A stretch of 32,113 nt of DNA. Source: Bacillus sp. AFS037270 (GTDB lineage: Bacteria; Bacillota; Bacilli; Bacillales_B; DSM-18226). The position numbers and the translations under genes are program-made. The notes under the pieces are model-generated. The model saw nothing but the letters and a program-made list of their open reading frames with translations, ran no database searches and was not told the DNA's origin. Shown in pieces: positions 25,909-32,113 of the stretch (positions within the stretch are counted from its first letter, which is position 1; the number at the start of each line of letters is the position of its first letter). Where the stretch lies: positions 1 to 32,113 of the forward strand of contig NZ_NUNF01000103.1 of NCBI RefSeq assembly GCF_002585305.1. Direction: 5' to 3'.

Positions 25909-26019
25909 ATAAATCACCTCACCCGCTTTATCCCCTATTTTTAACTATATGCACAATCAACACTCGATTTGCATAATTTAAATAAGTTCAACAGGGACAA
26001 CTTTTGTGATTTCCCCTTT

Positions 26020-26265
26020 TTAAGAAGTTCGAACAGCTGCTTGTAGAGGTACTGAAGGGGCTAATATTTGTGATCCAGGTGGGTAGAATGGCACTCCGCC
26101 GGGCTTTATTCCTTGCGGTGCGGGTTGTGTAAATCCTCCTGTATTAAACAAATTGGCTTGAGGTTTTATGATACCAGCACTGCCGATTTGTAAAACACTG
26201 GAGTTGGTTATACCACCAATTTTAATGAAATTTATATGAATGGATTGCTGGATATAAAAATTCAT
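26020..26265 (-). CDS. gerPB: Spore germination protein GerPB
   Basis: 81 residues. MNFYIQQSIHINFIKIGGITNSSVLQIGSAG is the GerPB variant of the family motif (residues 1-31). A proline/glycine-rich second half follows (FTQPAPQGIKPGGVPFYPPGSQ), typical of GerPB. The ATG at 26265 follows GGGGGAT. It lies 18 bases behind gerPA and is part of the same transcript. Confidence 0.93.
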   Translation of the reverse strand: MNFYIQQSIHINFIKIGGITNSSVLQIGSAGIIKPQANLFNTGGFTQPAPQGIKPGGVPFYPPGSQILAPSVPLQAAVRTS

Positions 26266-26283
26266 TATTAAATCCCCCAATCA

Positions 26284-26505
26284 CTACATATTAAGGAAAT
26301 TGTTTTGATCAATGACATCTGGGTCACTTGTATTTGTTGAACTTAATTGGTTATGAACGTTTAATTGTTCACCGGTGTTAAAGGAACCAGCACCAGAAAA
26401 TGTTTTAGCAGTAGCAAATGGCATAATTTTATAAACATCCCCAATGTGAAAAACAGAACTGCTCCCTAGTGTGATAACCTGTGCAACTCCAACAATCGCT
26501 GGCAT
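26284..26505 (-). CDS. gerPA: Spore germination protein GerPA
   Basis: 73 residues, first gene of the gerP operon. MPAIVGVAQVITLGSSSVFHIGD, TAKTFSGAGSFNTGEQ and SSTNTSDPDVIDQN are the full GerPA/GerPF family pattern. The ATG at 26505 is preceded by AAAGGGTG. A sigma-K-like promoter lies 75 bases upstream, fitting late mother-cell expression during coat assembly. Confidence 0.94.
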   Translation of the reverse strand: MPAIVGVAQVITLGSSSVFHIGDVYKIMPFATAKTFSGAGSFNTGEQLNVHNQLSSTNTSDPDVIDQNNFLNM

Positions 26506-26579
26506 AAACAACACCCTTTTTATTTTCAAATTTTCTCGTAAAAGATAGCATCTAGAGTTAGCGTTTAAAATTTCTTTAT

Positions 26580-26606
26580 TATCTTATGACTGGGCATTTG
26601 TAATGT
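26580..26606 (-). promoter_or_regulatory. Sigma-K-type promoter of gerPABCDEF
   Basis: On the minus strand the -10 CATAAGATA (26588-26580) fits CATAnnnTA, and an AC (26606-26605) lies 16 bases upstream, as expected for a sigma-K -35. GerP operons are known to be expressed in the mother cell under sigma-K. GGGCA-N18-TGCCC flanks the -35 and could contribute to regulation. Confidence 0.7.
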
Positions 26607-26628
26607 GAATCATTTGCCCAAATTATAT

Positions 26629-26657
26629 TTGTTAGCCAGTTCTGTTTATTCTATTAT
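26629..26657 (+). promoter_or_regulatory. Sigma-A promoter of yisK
   Basis: TTGTTA (26629-26634), 17-base spacer, TATTAT (26652-26657), about 39 bases before the yisK start and divergent from the gerP promoter. Confidence 0.7.
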
Positions 26658-26695
26658 ATAAGTGACTGGTTAATTCTTTACGGGGGGATTTATAT

Positions 26696-27603
26696 ATGAG
26701 GTTGGTAACTGTTGTGTATAAAGATCAAACATCTGTAGGAATCGTAGACTCTGATGAAACAGGTGTCCTGCTATTAAATCAAGCAGAAGAAATAAGAAGT
26801 GGGGAAAAAAAATTTCCTGAATCTATGACTGATTGTATTGCTTTGGGCCAGGAGTTTATTGAAGAGTAATTGATTTGCTTTCATGGGTTAGTGGGCAAGG
26901 ACCAACGAGTCAATGGTACATACCAATAGAAGAGGTGACCTTACTAGCACCGATTCCAAGGCCAGTGAAGAATATCTTCTGTGTTGGAAAAAACTACGCA
27001 GAACATGCAATTGAAATGGGGAGCGCCGAGGATATCCCTGATCATGTAATGGTATTTACAAAAGCACCGACAACAATTGTTGGGCCGGAGATACAGGTCT
27101 TAAATCACCGCGACATAACTAATCAGTTAGATTATGAAGGTGAATTAGCTGTCATCATAGGGAAAAAGGGAAGGGCGATCCAAAAAGAAGATGCCATGGA
27201 TTATGTATTTGGCTACAGTATTATCAATGATGTTACAGCTAGAGATTTGCAATCGCAGCATAAACAATTTTTTATAGGCAAGAGTCTTGATACAACCTGC
27301 CCATTCGGCCCTTGGATTGTTCATAAGAGTATGATCGATAATCCAAATAGTTTAGATATTGAAACCAAAATTAATGGAGAAGTGAGACAAAGCTCAAATA
27401 CGAAAAATTTTATTTTTTCGATAGAAGAGATAATTTCTGTTCTATCAAGAGGGATGACACTTGAACCTGGCGATATTATTGCGACAGGTACTCCTGCTGG
27501 GGTTGGCAAGGGCTTTAAGTCGCCTAAGTTCTTACAACCTGGGGATGAAATGGAAATAAGAATTGAAAAAGTCGGCACGTTAAGAAATGTGATTGAAAAG
27601 TAA
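26696..27603 (+). pseudogene. yisK: yisK, FAH-family hydrolase/decarboxylase, split by an apparent -1 frameshift
   Basis: An ATG at 26696 with GGGGGGA upstream opens a frame of 57 residues (MRLVTVVYKDQTSVGIVD to ALGQEFIEE) that stops at TAA 26867-26869. The frame one base back (codons from 26866) reads VIDLLSWVSGQG and continues to 27603 with the whole FAH domain. Joined, the product is about 302 residues, the length of B. subtilis YisK, so one base appears to be missing near 26861-26866. Catalytic-domain motifs are intact: GKNYAEHAIEMG, DYEGELAVIIGK (metal-binding glutamates), FIGKSLDTTCPFGPW and GTPAGVGKG. B. subtilis YisK has been reported as an oxaloacetate decarboxylase linked to Mbl. 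A sequencing error, a real pseudogene, or separate translation of the 242-residue domain from the TTG at 26875 are all possible. Confidence 0.85.
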
Positions 27604-27706
27604 TTTCTAAGTAGTTTGGTGCGATGATTGCCTTACTTATTTTCGTAATTTAACTTCTCCTATGGTATGATAGTGTGGAGCAGCACATACATAGGGAGGA
27701 ATTTTC

Positions 27707-28066
27707 GTGATTCATGCACATATTACAGCGTGGGTTTTAGCTCTAATATTATTCTTTGTGGCTATTTCATTAACTAAAAGCGGTAAAGCAAAGGGAGCTA
27801 AAATTGTTCAAATGATTTTAAGAGTACTATACCTGCTGATTATTGCGACAGGTGTAGGACTTCTTTTCTCAGTGTACAAAATTGATGTGTGGTATATTTT
27901 AAAAGCGGTTGTGGGTTTATGGGTTATTGGTTTATTTGAGATGATTCTTGGCCGCGTCATTAACAAGCGAAGAACTTCTACTTTTTGGATTCAGTTTGTT
28001 GTTGCATGGTTACTAGTACTATATTTAGGATTTGTAAAATTGCCAATGTCATTTTTACATCCATAA
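27707..28066 (+). CDS. yisL: YisL family (UPF0344) membrane protein
   Basis: 119-residue integral membrane protein with four hydrophobic helices (about residues 4-21, 34-54, 62-82 and 93-112) separated by short basic loops. Function unknown. It matches YisL in length and in its place after yisK. The GTG start at 27707 follows GGGAGGA; no ATG alternative keeps the first helix. An extended -10 (TGGTATGAT, 27663-27671) lies upstream and a strong terminator follows. Confidence 0.88.
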   Translation: MIHAHITAWVLALILFFVAISLTKSGKAKGAKIVQMILRVLYLLIIATGVGLLFSVYKIDVWYILKAVVGLWVIGLFEMILGRVINKRRTSTFWIQFVVAWLLVLYLGFVKLPMSFLHP

Positions 28067-28068
28067 TT

Positions 28069-28101
28069 AAAAAAGCTGTCGGAGTTTCCGGCAGCTTTTT
28101 T
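28069..28101 (+). terminator. Terminator after yisL
   Basis: AAAAAAGCTGTCGGA / TCCGGCAGCTTTTTT stem (one G-U) with a three-base loop and T run. Confidence 0.92.
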
Positions 28102-28184
28102 GATTTAAAGTGGGGTGATCAACGATTCACTAGTGACAACTTGTTAGTTTGGTTTTAATATTTATGATAGGGGGGAATTTACAT

Positions 28185-28457
28185 ATGCTAGTAAAAGTGT
28201 TTGCAAATCTCCGGCAAATTTGCGGAGGGGTAACGGTAGAGGTAAAACCTGACGGTAATCGCGTAATCGATGTTTTAGATAAAATGGTAGACATGTTTCC
28301 AGATTTACAGGCTGAAATTTTTACGTCTGATAAAACGCTGCTTCCGTTTGTTCACGTATATGTAAATGGAAGGAACATCATTCATCTTGATGACCTTGAA
28401 ACTATCGTAAAGGATGAAGACCAATTTGCCCTCTTCCCGCCAGTTGCAGGTGGTTGA
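28185..28457 (+). CDS. MoaD/ThiS-family ubiquitin-like sulfur carrier
   Basis: 90-residue beta-grasp protein ending FPPVAGG. The C-terminal Gly-Gly is adenylated by a MoeB-type enzyme and turned into a thiocarboxylate that donates sulfur, here most likely to the dithiolene of the pterin cofactor. The GGVTVEVKPDGNRVIDVLDKM and VHVYVNGRNI segments fit the archaeal-type MoaD branch. The ATG at 28185 has GGGGGGA upstream. The context (AOR 0.5 kb away, E1-like gene beyond it) suggests it serves tungsten cofactor synthesis for AOR rather than general molybdopterin synthesis. Its stop is one base before the next start. Confidence 0.85.
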   Translation: MLVKVFANLRQICGGVTVEVKPDGNRVIDVLDKMVDMFPDLQAEIFTSDKTLLPFVHVYVNGRNIIHLDDLETIVKDEDQFALFPPVAGG

Positions 28458-28458
28458 G

Positions 28459-28731
28459 ATGGTAGAAAAAGATTTAGAGTTTCGCGGTATAAACAAAGAC
28501 CATCTCGGCATGTATTTTCAAGAACTTGGGGCAAAACAAGTAACTGATATTTTTCCTTATATTTATGAGGCCGAAGGGTGGAGCGGCCAAATCTTATCAG
28601 AAGAGGAAATTTCATTTACTTCCATCTTTAAAATTAATGCTGTAAAGGTCCGTTTTATGGCAGAAGATGAGGATACGCTAGTGCGGGTGATTAAGAATTA
28701 TCGTTATAAAACAACGAGGATAGGCGGATAA
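28459..28731 (+). CDS. Unrecognised 90-residue protein with C-terminal Gly-Gly, in the AOR/MoaD cluster
   Basis: Starts one base after the MoaD-like gene, with AGGTGG as ribosome site, so the two are co-translated. The sequence has helical (LGMYFQELGAKQVTDIF), strand-like (SFTSIFKINAVKVRFMA) and helical (EDEDTLVRVIKNY) segments that suggest a small ferredoxin-like alpha/beta fold, and ends YKTTRIGG. No catalytic motif or cysteine is present. From memory, Thermus has a MoaD-related protein with an extra C-terminal domain (DUF1952/PF09189); this may be the stand-alone form, but I cannot confirm homology. It may be an accessory subunit or ligand of the sulfur carrier, AOR or the E1-like enzyme. 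The Gly-Gly end could be coincidental. Confidence 0.7.
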   Translation: MVEKDLEFRGINKDHLGMYFQELGAKQVTDIFPYIYEAEGWSGQILSEEEISFTSIFKINAVKVRFMAEDEDTLVRVIKNYRYKTTRIGG

Positions 28732-28769
28732 AAAAGCATCTGCGAAATTTACATTCGCAGATGCTTTTT
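28731..28769 (+). terminator. Terminator after the MoaD-like pair
   Basis: Sixteen-base-pair stem AAAAAGCATCTGCGAA / TTCGCAGATGCTTTTT with a seven-base loop and T run, overlapping the stop codon. Symmetric enough to work on both strands. Confidence 0.93.
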
Positions 28770-28770
28770 T

Positions 28771-28930
28771 CAAAAGATAAGAAAGTATAAATTTCGACTT
28801 CGAGAATTGTCCAGCTCCAGGCGCCATCGGCTCGAGGTCACAAGCCAATCCGTCCAAAGGGTTAAAGAACAACCTTTCAGCCGGCTCGTCTTGTGCTTGT
28901 CGCCGATAGGCGGGCGCCTTGCGCTTTTCT
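28771..28930 (+). repeat. Dispersed intergenic repeat, copy 4 (most complete)
   Basis: Full element: left arm AGATAAGAAAGTATAAATTT, then GAGAATTGTCCAGCTCCAG, a GC-rich core, and the tail GGGCGCCTTGCGCTTTTCTTA. Blocks GGCGCC (28820-28825) and ATCGGC (28826-28831) are complementary to GCCGAT (28903-28908) and GGCGCC (28913-28918), so the core can fold into a long hairpin that ends in a T-rich tail. It lies between two converging genes, starting behind a terminator and ending seven bases before the AOR stop. Confidence 0.88.
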
Positions 28931-28934
28931 TATA

Positions 28935-30764
28935 TTAAACCAACTGACTTTCTGAATCGATAATGCCTAATTCACGAAGCTTTTGCTCAGGTACTAGACC
29001 ATCTTTCCAGCCGCGGACTTGATAATATTCTTCAAGCATAATATCCATTCGGCTTACATGACCTGCACTGTTCCCAGATGCTGGTTCTTCTGTAAAGCGT
29101 TTTGGAAGGAAATCATCTTCGCGTGTATTGAAACCAGCAAGGTTATTATAGTAACGTTCAAGATTATAAATTCTTTCCCCGGCCTTCATCACATCATCAG
29201 CAGTCATTGGAATACCGGTCATTGTACTGTATTGCTCAGCATAGTGCTCAGCGTTTTCCGAGAATGAAGAGAACTTACAAATATTCATAGAGTCTGAGAA
29301 TGCCAGCATATCTTGGAATATTTTTAATAGTTCCCCTTTACCTTCTGGTTTTAAACGGTCAGTTGGTTCAGGTATACCTGCAATTTCACTTGCTACGGTA
29401 TAGCCGCGTAAGTGACATGCACCACGGTTACTAGTGGCATAACCAAGTCCGATACCTTGGATTCCACGTGGATCGTAGGCAGGAATTGACTGACCTTTAA
29501 CCGACATAGATAGCTCTGGTGCACCCCAGGCAGCTGTTGCACGGGCAGGGCCTTCAGCAAGAATGCCGCCGAAGCCTTCACGAAGAGCGATTTTTCTTGT
29601 CATTTCAATCATGGAGTCGGCATCGCCCCAGATTAATTCATCCGTAATGATTCCTTTTTCAAATGCTTCCATTGTTACGGAGAAGCAATGACCAAGCTCG
29701 ATGGTATCGAGGCCGTATTCATTGCAGCGGTCAATTAAATAAGAAATTGCCTCGGCATCACTTAGAAGGCAGTTAGAGCCAAGGGACCAGGCAGATTCGA
29801 ATTCAACACTCTCAACCCGAGTTTTGTACTTGCCATCTTTTACTTCTACTTCGATTTTGCAGCCAACCGGACAGGCATGGCAGGTGTTATTAGCAACCCG
29901 AAGATGTGTATTAACATATTCACCACTATGTTTTTCTGCTTCATCCCAGTGAGTTAGCTGTGAGTTTTTAGTTGGAAGCGCTCCCACTTCATTGATTAAG
30001 TTTGTAAGCACGTTTGTTCCATAGACGGATAAGCCACCTTTGTTTGGTGCTGTTAAGCCGCCATCTAAGATCGCTTTAACCGCTTTCTTATTGGCTTCTT
30101 TATATTCAGCCTCTAACTTAGGAGCCGGCATATTCCCCTTTTGAGCTGCCTTAATAACAATCGCCTTTAATTTTTTATAACCAGCCACTGCTGCAGTACC
30201 GCCACGGCCTGCTGCACGATCATGTTCATTTATAAAGGAAGAAAAGCGAACAGTGTTTTCCCCAGCTTGACCAATCGTCATCACGCTTAGGTCTTGTTCA
30301 CCGTATTGGTCTTTCATAGCCTGAATAAATGCCCTCGTACTTGTTCCCCAAAGATTGGAAGCATCGCGGAGTTCTGCTTTACCGTCTTCAATATAAAGGT
30401 AAACCGGCCTGTCACTTTTCCCTTTAAAAATAAGGTTATCAATGCCGGCCCATTTTAAACGTGCAGCAGTCCAACCGCCAATGTGAGAATCTGTAACCGT
30501 TTCTGTAAGTGGAGATTTGGTTACGACACAAAGACGCCCGCTCATGGATGAACGTGTTCCGGTAACAGGTCCTGTCATAAAACATAAGATGTTTTCAGCG
30601 GATAATGGCTCGACTTCTGGGCCGTTATCTAATACATATTTGACACCGAGACCACGGCCGCCTATGTATTTTCTGGCATCATCTTCATTGATGGGTCTGT
30701 AATCTACTGTTCCACTTGTTAAATCCACTAGAACCTCTTTGTTTTTGAAACCGCCAATACTCAT
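28935..30764 (-). CDS. Tungsten-containing aldehyde:ferredoxin oxidoreductase
   Basis: 609 residues, the length of the archaeal AOR family. It oxidises aldehydes to carboxylic acids with ferredoxin, or reduces acids, using a tungsten bis-pterin centre and one [4Fe-4S] cluster. Cluster cysteines are Cys295, Cys298, Cys302 (CHACPVGC) and Cys496, close to Pyrococcus numbering. Pterin-binding segments GRLCVVTKSPLT near residue 77, YGLDTIELGH (350-359) and SNRGACHLRG are present. The N-terminus starts ATGAGTATTGG after GAAGGG. It is divergent from the E1-like gene and convergent with the MoaD-like pair; no ferredoxin partner gene or tungstate transporter lies in the window. Confidence 0.93.
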   Translation of the reverse strand: MSIGGFKNKEVLVDLTSGTVDYRPINEDDARKYIGGRGLGVKYVLDNGPEVEPLSAENILCFMTGPVTGTRSSMSGRLCVVTKSPLTETVTDSHIGGWTAARLKWAGIDNLIFKGKSDRPVYLYIEDGKAELRDASNLWGTSTRAFIQAMKDQYGEQDLSVMTIGQAGENTVRFSSFINEHDRAAGRGGTAAVAGYKKLKAIVIKAAQKGNMPAPKLEAEYKEANKKAVKAILDGGLTAPNKGGLSVYGTNVLTNLINEVGALPTKNSQLTHWDEAEKHSGEYVNTHLRVANNTCHACPVGCKIEVEVKDGKYKTRVESVEFESAWSLGSNCLLSDAEAISYLIDRCNEYGLDTIELGHCFSVTMEAFEKGIITDELIWGDADSMIEMTRKIALREGFGGILAEGPARATAAWGAPELSMSVKGQSIPAYDPRGIQGIGLGYATSNRGACHLRGYTVASEIAGIPEPTDRLKPEGKGELLKIFQDMLAFSDSMNICKFSSFSENAEHYAEQYSTMTGIPMTADDVMKAGERIYNLERYYNNLAGFNTREDDFLPKRFTEEPASGNSAGHVSRMDIMLEEYYQVRGWKDGLVPEQKLRELGIIDSESQLV

Positions 30765-30991
30765 ATTTTCCCTTCTTTCTATTATTCTTTTTATATAAAT
30801 CTCCTAACCTTCTTACTAAAAAGGTTAAAAGACTTCTCCAAAATTTGCTAATAACCCAAGTTTAATTATACACTCTTTCGAATTGTTATAAAATTAAAAA
30901 TTTTAGTTATAGATTATAATTTTTTGATAAGATAAAAGTAAATGAATCTATTACAGCTGGACTTGAATTGGGATAGAAATGAGGGAGCACA
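30765..30991 (+). promoter_or_regulatory. Shared AT-rich divergent promoter region of the AOR and E1-like genes
   Basis: 227 bases between divergent genes. On the plus strand a perfect TATAAT at 30915-30920 lies without a good -35. On the minus strand GTGTATAAT (around 30867-30875) is a possible AOR -10. The AOR leader holds an inverted repeat, AACCTT-N9-AAGGTT, near 30806-30826. No recognised operator. Confidence 0.35.
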
Positions 30992-32023
30992 ATGAATGAT
31001 TTAGCACGGTATTCTAGACAAATCCTTTTTAAAGAGGTTGGAGAAGAGGGACAGAAGAAGATGCTGAAGAGCCGCGTTGCCATTATCGGGGCAGGTGCAC
31101 TCGGTACTGTTATCGCTAATCATCTTGTCCGATCTGGGGTTGGGTACTTAAAGCTAATCGATCGAGATCTAGTCGAATGGTCTAATTTGCAGCGGCAAAT
31201 TCTTTATACGGAGGAAGATGCACGCATGCAGCTTCCAAAGGCCGTTGCTGCTCAAAAAAGGCTGTTAGGTATCAATTCTACTGTTACGGTGGATGCTGTT
31301 ATTGCTGATTTAAATCTAGACAATGCCGAGGATCTATTATCAGGTATGGACGTAATTGTTGATGGAACTGATAATTTTATGACCCGTTTTTTAATTAATG
31401 ATGTGGCAGTAAAGTATAGAATTCAGTGGGTACATGGAGCGGCAGTAAGTTCACGGGGGATGTTTGCTGTTATAAAACCAGGGGTAACTCCCTGTTATCG
31501 TTGTCTCTTCCCAAACGTTCCAAGCAGCAATGGAGAAACCTGTGATACTGTCGGGGTATTGTCACCATTAACCGATATTATCGGATCCTATCAGGCTATG
31601 GAAACCATTAAACTACTGTTAGGTGCAGAAACGACTCCTAATTTAGAACAAATTGATATTTGGGATCATTCATCCATGCAAATGGATATATCACAAGGAA
31701 AAAATCCTAATTGCCCTGCTTGCGCACAAGGCCAATTTGATTTTTTGGATCGTTCCTCAGGACAGCAGGTTGCTTACACCACACTTTGCGGACGTGATAC
31801 AGTGCAAATTAGTCCGAGACATTCTAGAGAGTTGGAGTTAAAGAAGACAGCAGAGAATCTTCGGAAAAGTGGAAAAGTAACGGTTAACGAATTTTTACTT
31901 CGCTTTTCTCCGGATGAAGAAGAAGTATCCATTGTAATCTTTAGAGATGCCCGGGTTCTAATTCATGGTACAAATGATATTGTAAAAGCAAAACAGCTGT
32001 ATGCAAAGTACCTAGGGAGTTAA
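30992..32023 (+). CDS. MoeB/ThiF-type E1-like adenylyltransferase
   Basis: 343 residues. It adenylates the C-terminal glycine of a MoaD-type protein with ATP. The nucleotide motif GAGALG is at 33-38, followed by DRDLVEWSNLQRQ with the conserved arginine, and DGTDN near 124-128. The zinc cysteine pairs are Cys168/Cys171 (CYRC) and Cys241/Cys244 (CPAC). The candidate catalytic cysteine is Cys184 in GETCDTVGVLSP. After residue 245 it has about 95 extra residues (CGRDTVQISPRHSREL, then VSIVIFRDARVLIHGTNDIVKAKQLY), a separate C-terminal domain seen in other Bacillus homologues but without a catalytic cysteine signature of rhodaneses. GGGAG precedes the ATG. Its likely partner is the MoaD-like protein at 28185. 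Confidence 0.9.
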   Translation: MNDLARYSRQILFKEVGEEGQKKMLKSRVAIIGAGALGTVIANHLVRSGVGYLKLIDRDLVEWSNLQRQILYTEEDARMQLPKAVAAQKRLLGINSTVTVDAVIADLNLDNAEDLLSGMDVIVDGTDNFMTRFLINDVAVKYRIQWVHGAAVSSRGMFAVIKPGVTPCYRCLFPNVPSSNGETCDTVGVLSPLTDIIGSYQAMETIKLLLGAETTPNLEQIDIWDHSSMQMDISQGKNPNCPACAQGQFDFLDRSSGQQVAYTTLCGRDTVQISPRHSRELELKKTAENLRKSGKVTVNEFLLRFSPDEEEVSIVIFRDARVLIHGTNDIVKAKQLYAKYLGS

Positions 32024-32024
32024 A

Positions 32025-32056
32025 ACAAAAGGCTGGAAGTATTCTCAGCCTTTTGT
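32025..32056 (+). terminator. Terminator after the E1-like gene
   Basis: Perfect eleven-base-pair stem ACAAAAGGCTG / CAGCCTTTTGT with a ten-base loop; the T run is in the descending arm. Repeat copy 5 follows at once. Confidence 0.85.
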
Positions 32057-32058
32057 AC

Positions 32059-32113
32059 AAAGATTAGAAGGTATAAATTTTGACTTCGAGAACTGTCCAG
32101 CTCCAGGCGCCAT
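32059..32113 (+). repeat. Dispersed intergenic repeat, copy 5 (right-truncated by the window edge)
   Basis: AAGATTAGAAGGTATAAATT, then GAGAACTGTCCAGCTCCAG and GCGCCAT: the left arm of the element, matching copy 4 with one mismatch over the last 26 bases. The window ends at the position equivalent to 28827 of copy 4. Confidence 0.85.

Noticed and set aside
25942..25951. CATATAGTTA on the minus strand as an internal sigma-K promoter before gerPC
   Set aside because: The -10 misses CATAnnnTA at one key base and there is no AC at the required spacing, so it is not supported.

Overview
The window looks like chromosomal DNA of an endospore-forming, low-GC Bacillaceae. It carries a complete gerPABCDEF spore germination operon with a sigma-K-like promoter, comK, addAB, the monoderm coproporphyrin-type heme genes (hemE/hemH/hemY plus an HmoB-type heme monooxygenase) and strong Shine-Dalgarno sites in front of nearly every gene. 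Gene order broadly follows, from memory, the B. subtilis block yhfA-hmoB-hemEHY-yhfI-lplJ-lcfB-yhfN-yhzC-comK-yhjD-yhjE-sip-addBA-gerP-yisK-yisL, with local insertions and losses. A Neobacillus/Mesobacillus-like Bacillus is a reasonable guess, but the species cannot be read from the sequence.

Layout. 0.1-2.1 kb (minus strand): a YhfA-like permease and HmoB. 2.4-6.0 kb: hemE, then hemH-hemY, the late heme pathway. 6.1-7.8 kb: a metallo-beta-lactamase-fold hydrolase (YhfI-like) and lipoate-protein ligase LplJ. 7.9-10.4 kb: fatty acid activation (lcfB, behind a near-consensus FadR operator) and an enoyl-CoA hydratase. 10.5-11.5 kb: azlCD amino-acid exporter. 11.6-12.9 kb: a membrane M48 peptidase. 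13.0-14.4 kb: an IDEAL-domain protein, the competence regulator ComK and YhjD. 14.6-16.8 kb: an LCP cell-wall ligase, a DedA/TVP38-type membrane protein and signal peptidase I. 17.1-24.4 kb: addB-addA, the RecBCD-like recombination nuclease. 24.4-26.5 kb (minus): gerPABCDEF. 26.7-28.1 kb: yisK, apparently split by a one-base frameshift, and yisL. 28.2-32.0 kb: a tungsten/molybdenum cofactor module made of a MoaD-like sulfur carrier, a small unnamed protein also ending in Gly-Gly, a tungsten aldehyde:ferredoxin oxidoreductase and a divergent MoeB/ThiF E1-like enzyme.

Two things stand out. First, the AOR module pairs two adjacent 90-residue proteins with C-terminal di-glycines with an E1-like activating enzyme; the second protein is uncharacterised. 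Second, a dispersed GC-rich intergenic repeat occurs at least five times. Four copies lie directly behind an intrinsic terminator, and both ends of the window fall inside copies at almost the same repeat position, as expected for a contig that broke at the repeat. The rest is ordinary core Bacillaceae content with clear regulatory sites (FadR box, sigma-K promoter, several sigma-A promoters and many intrinsic terminators). No rRNA, tRNA, CRISPR array, prophage or transposase was seen.
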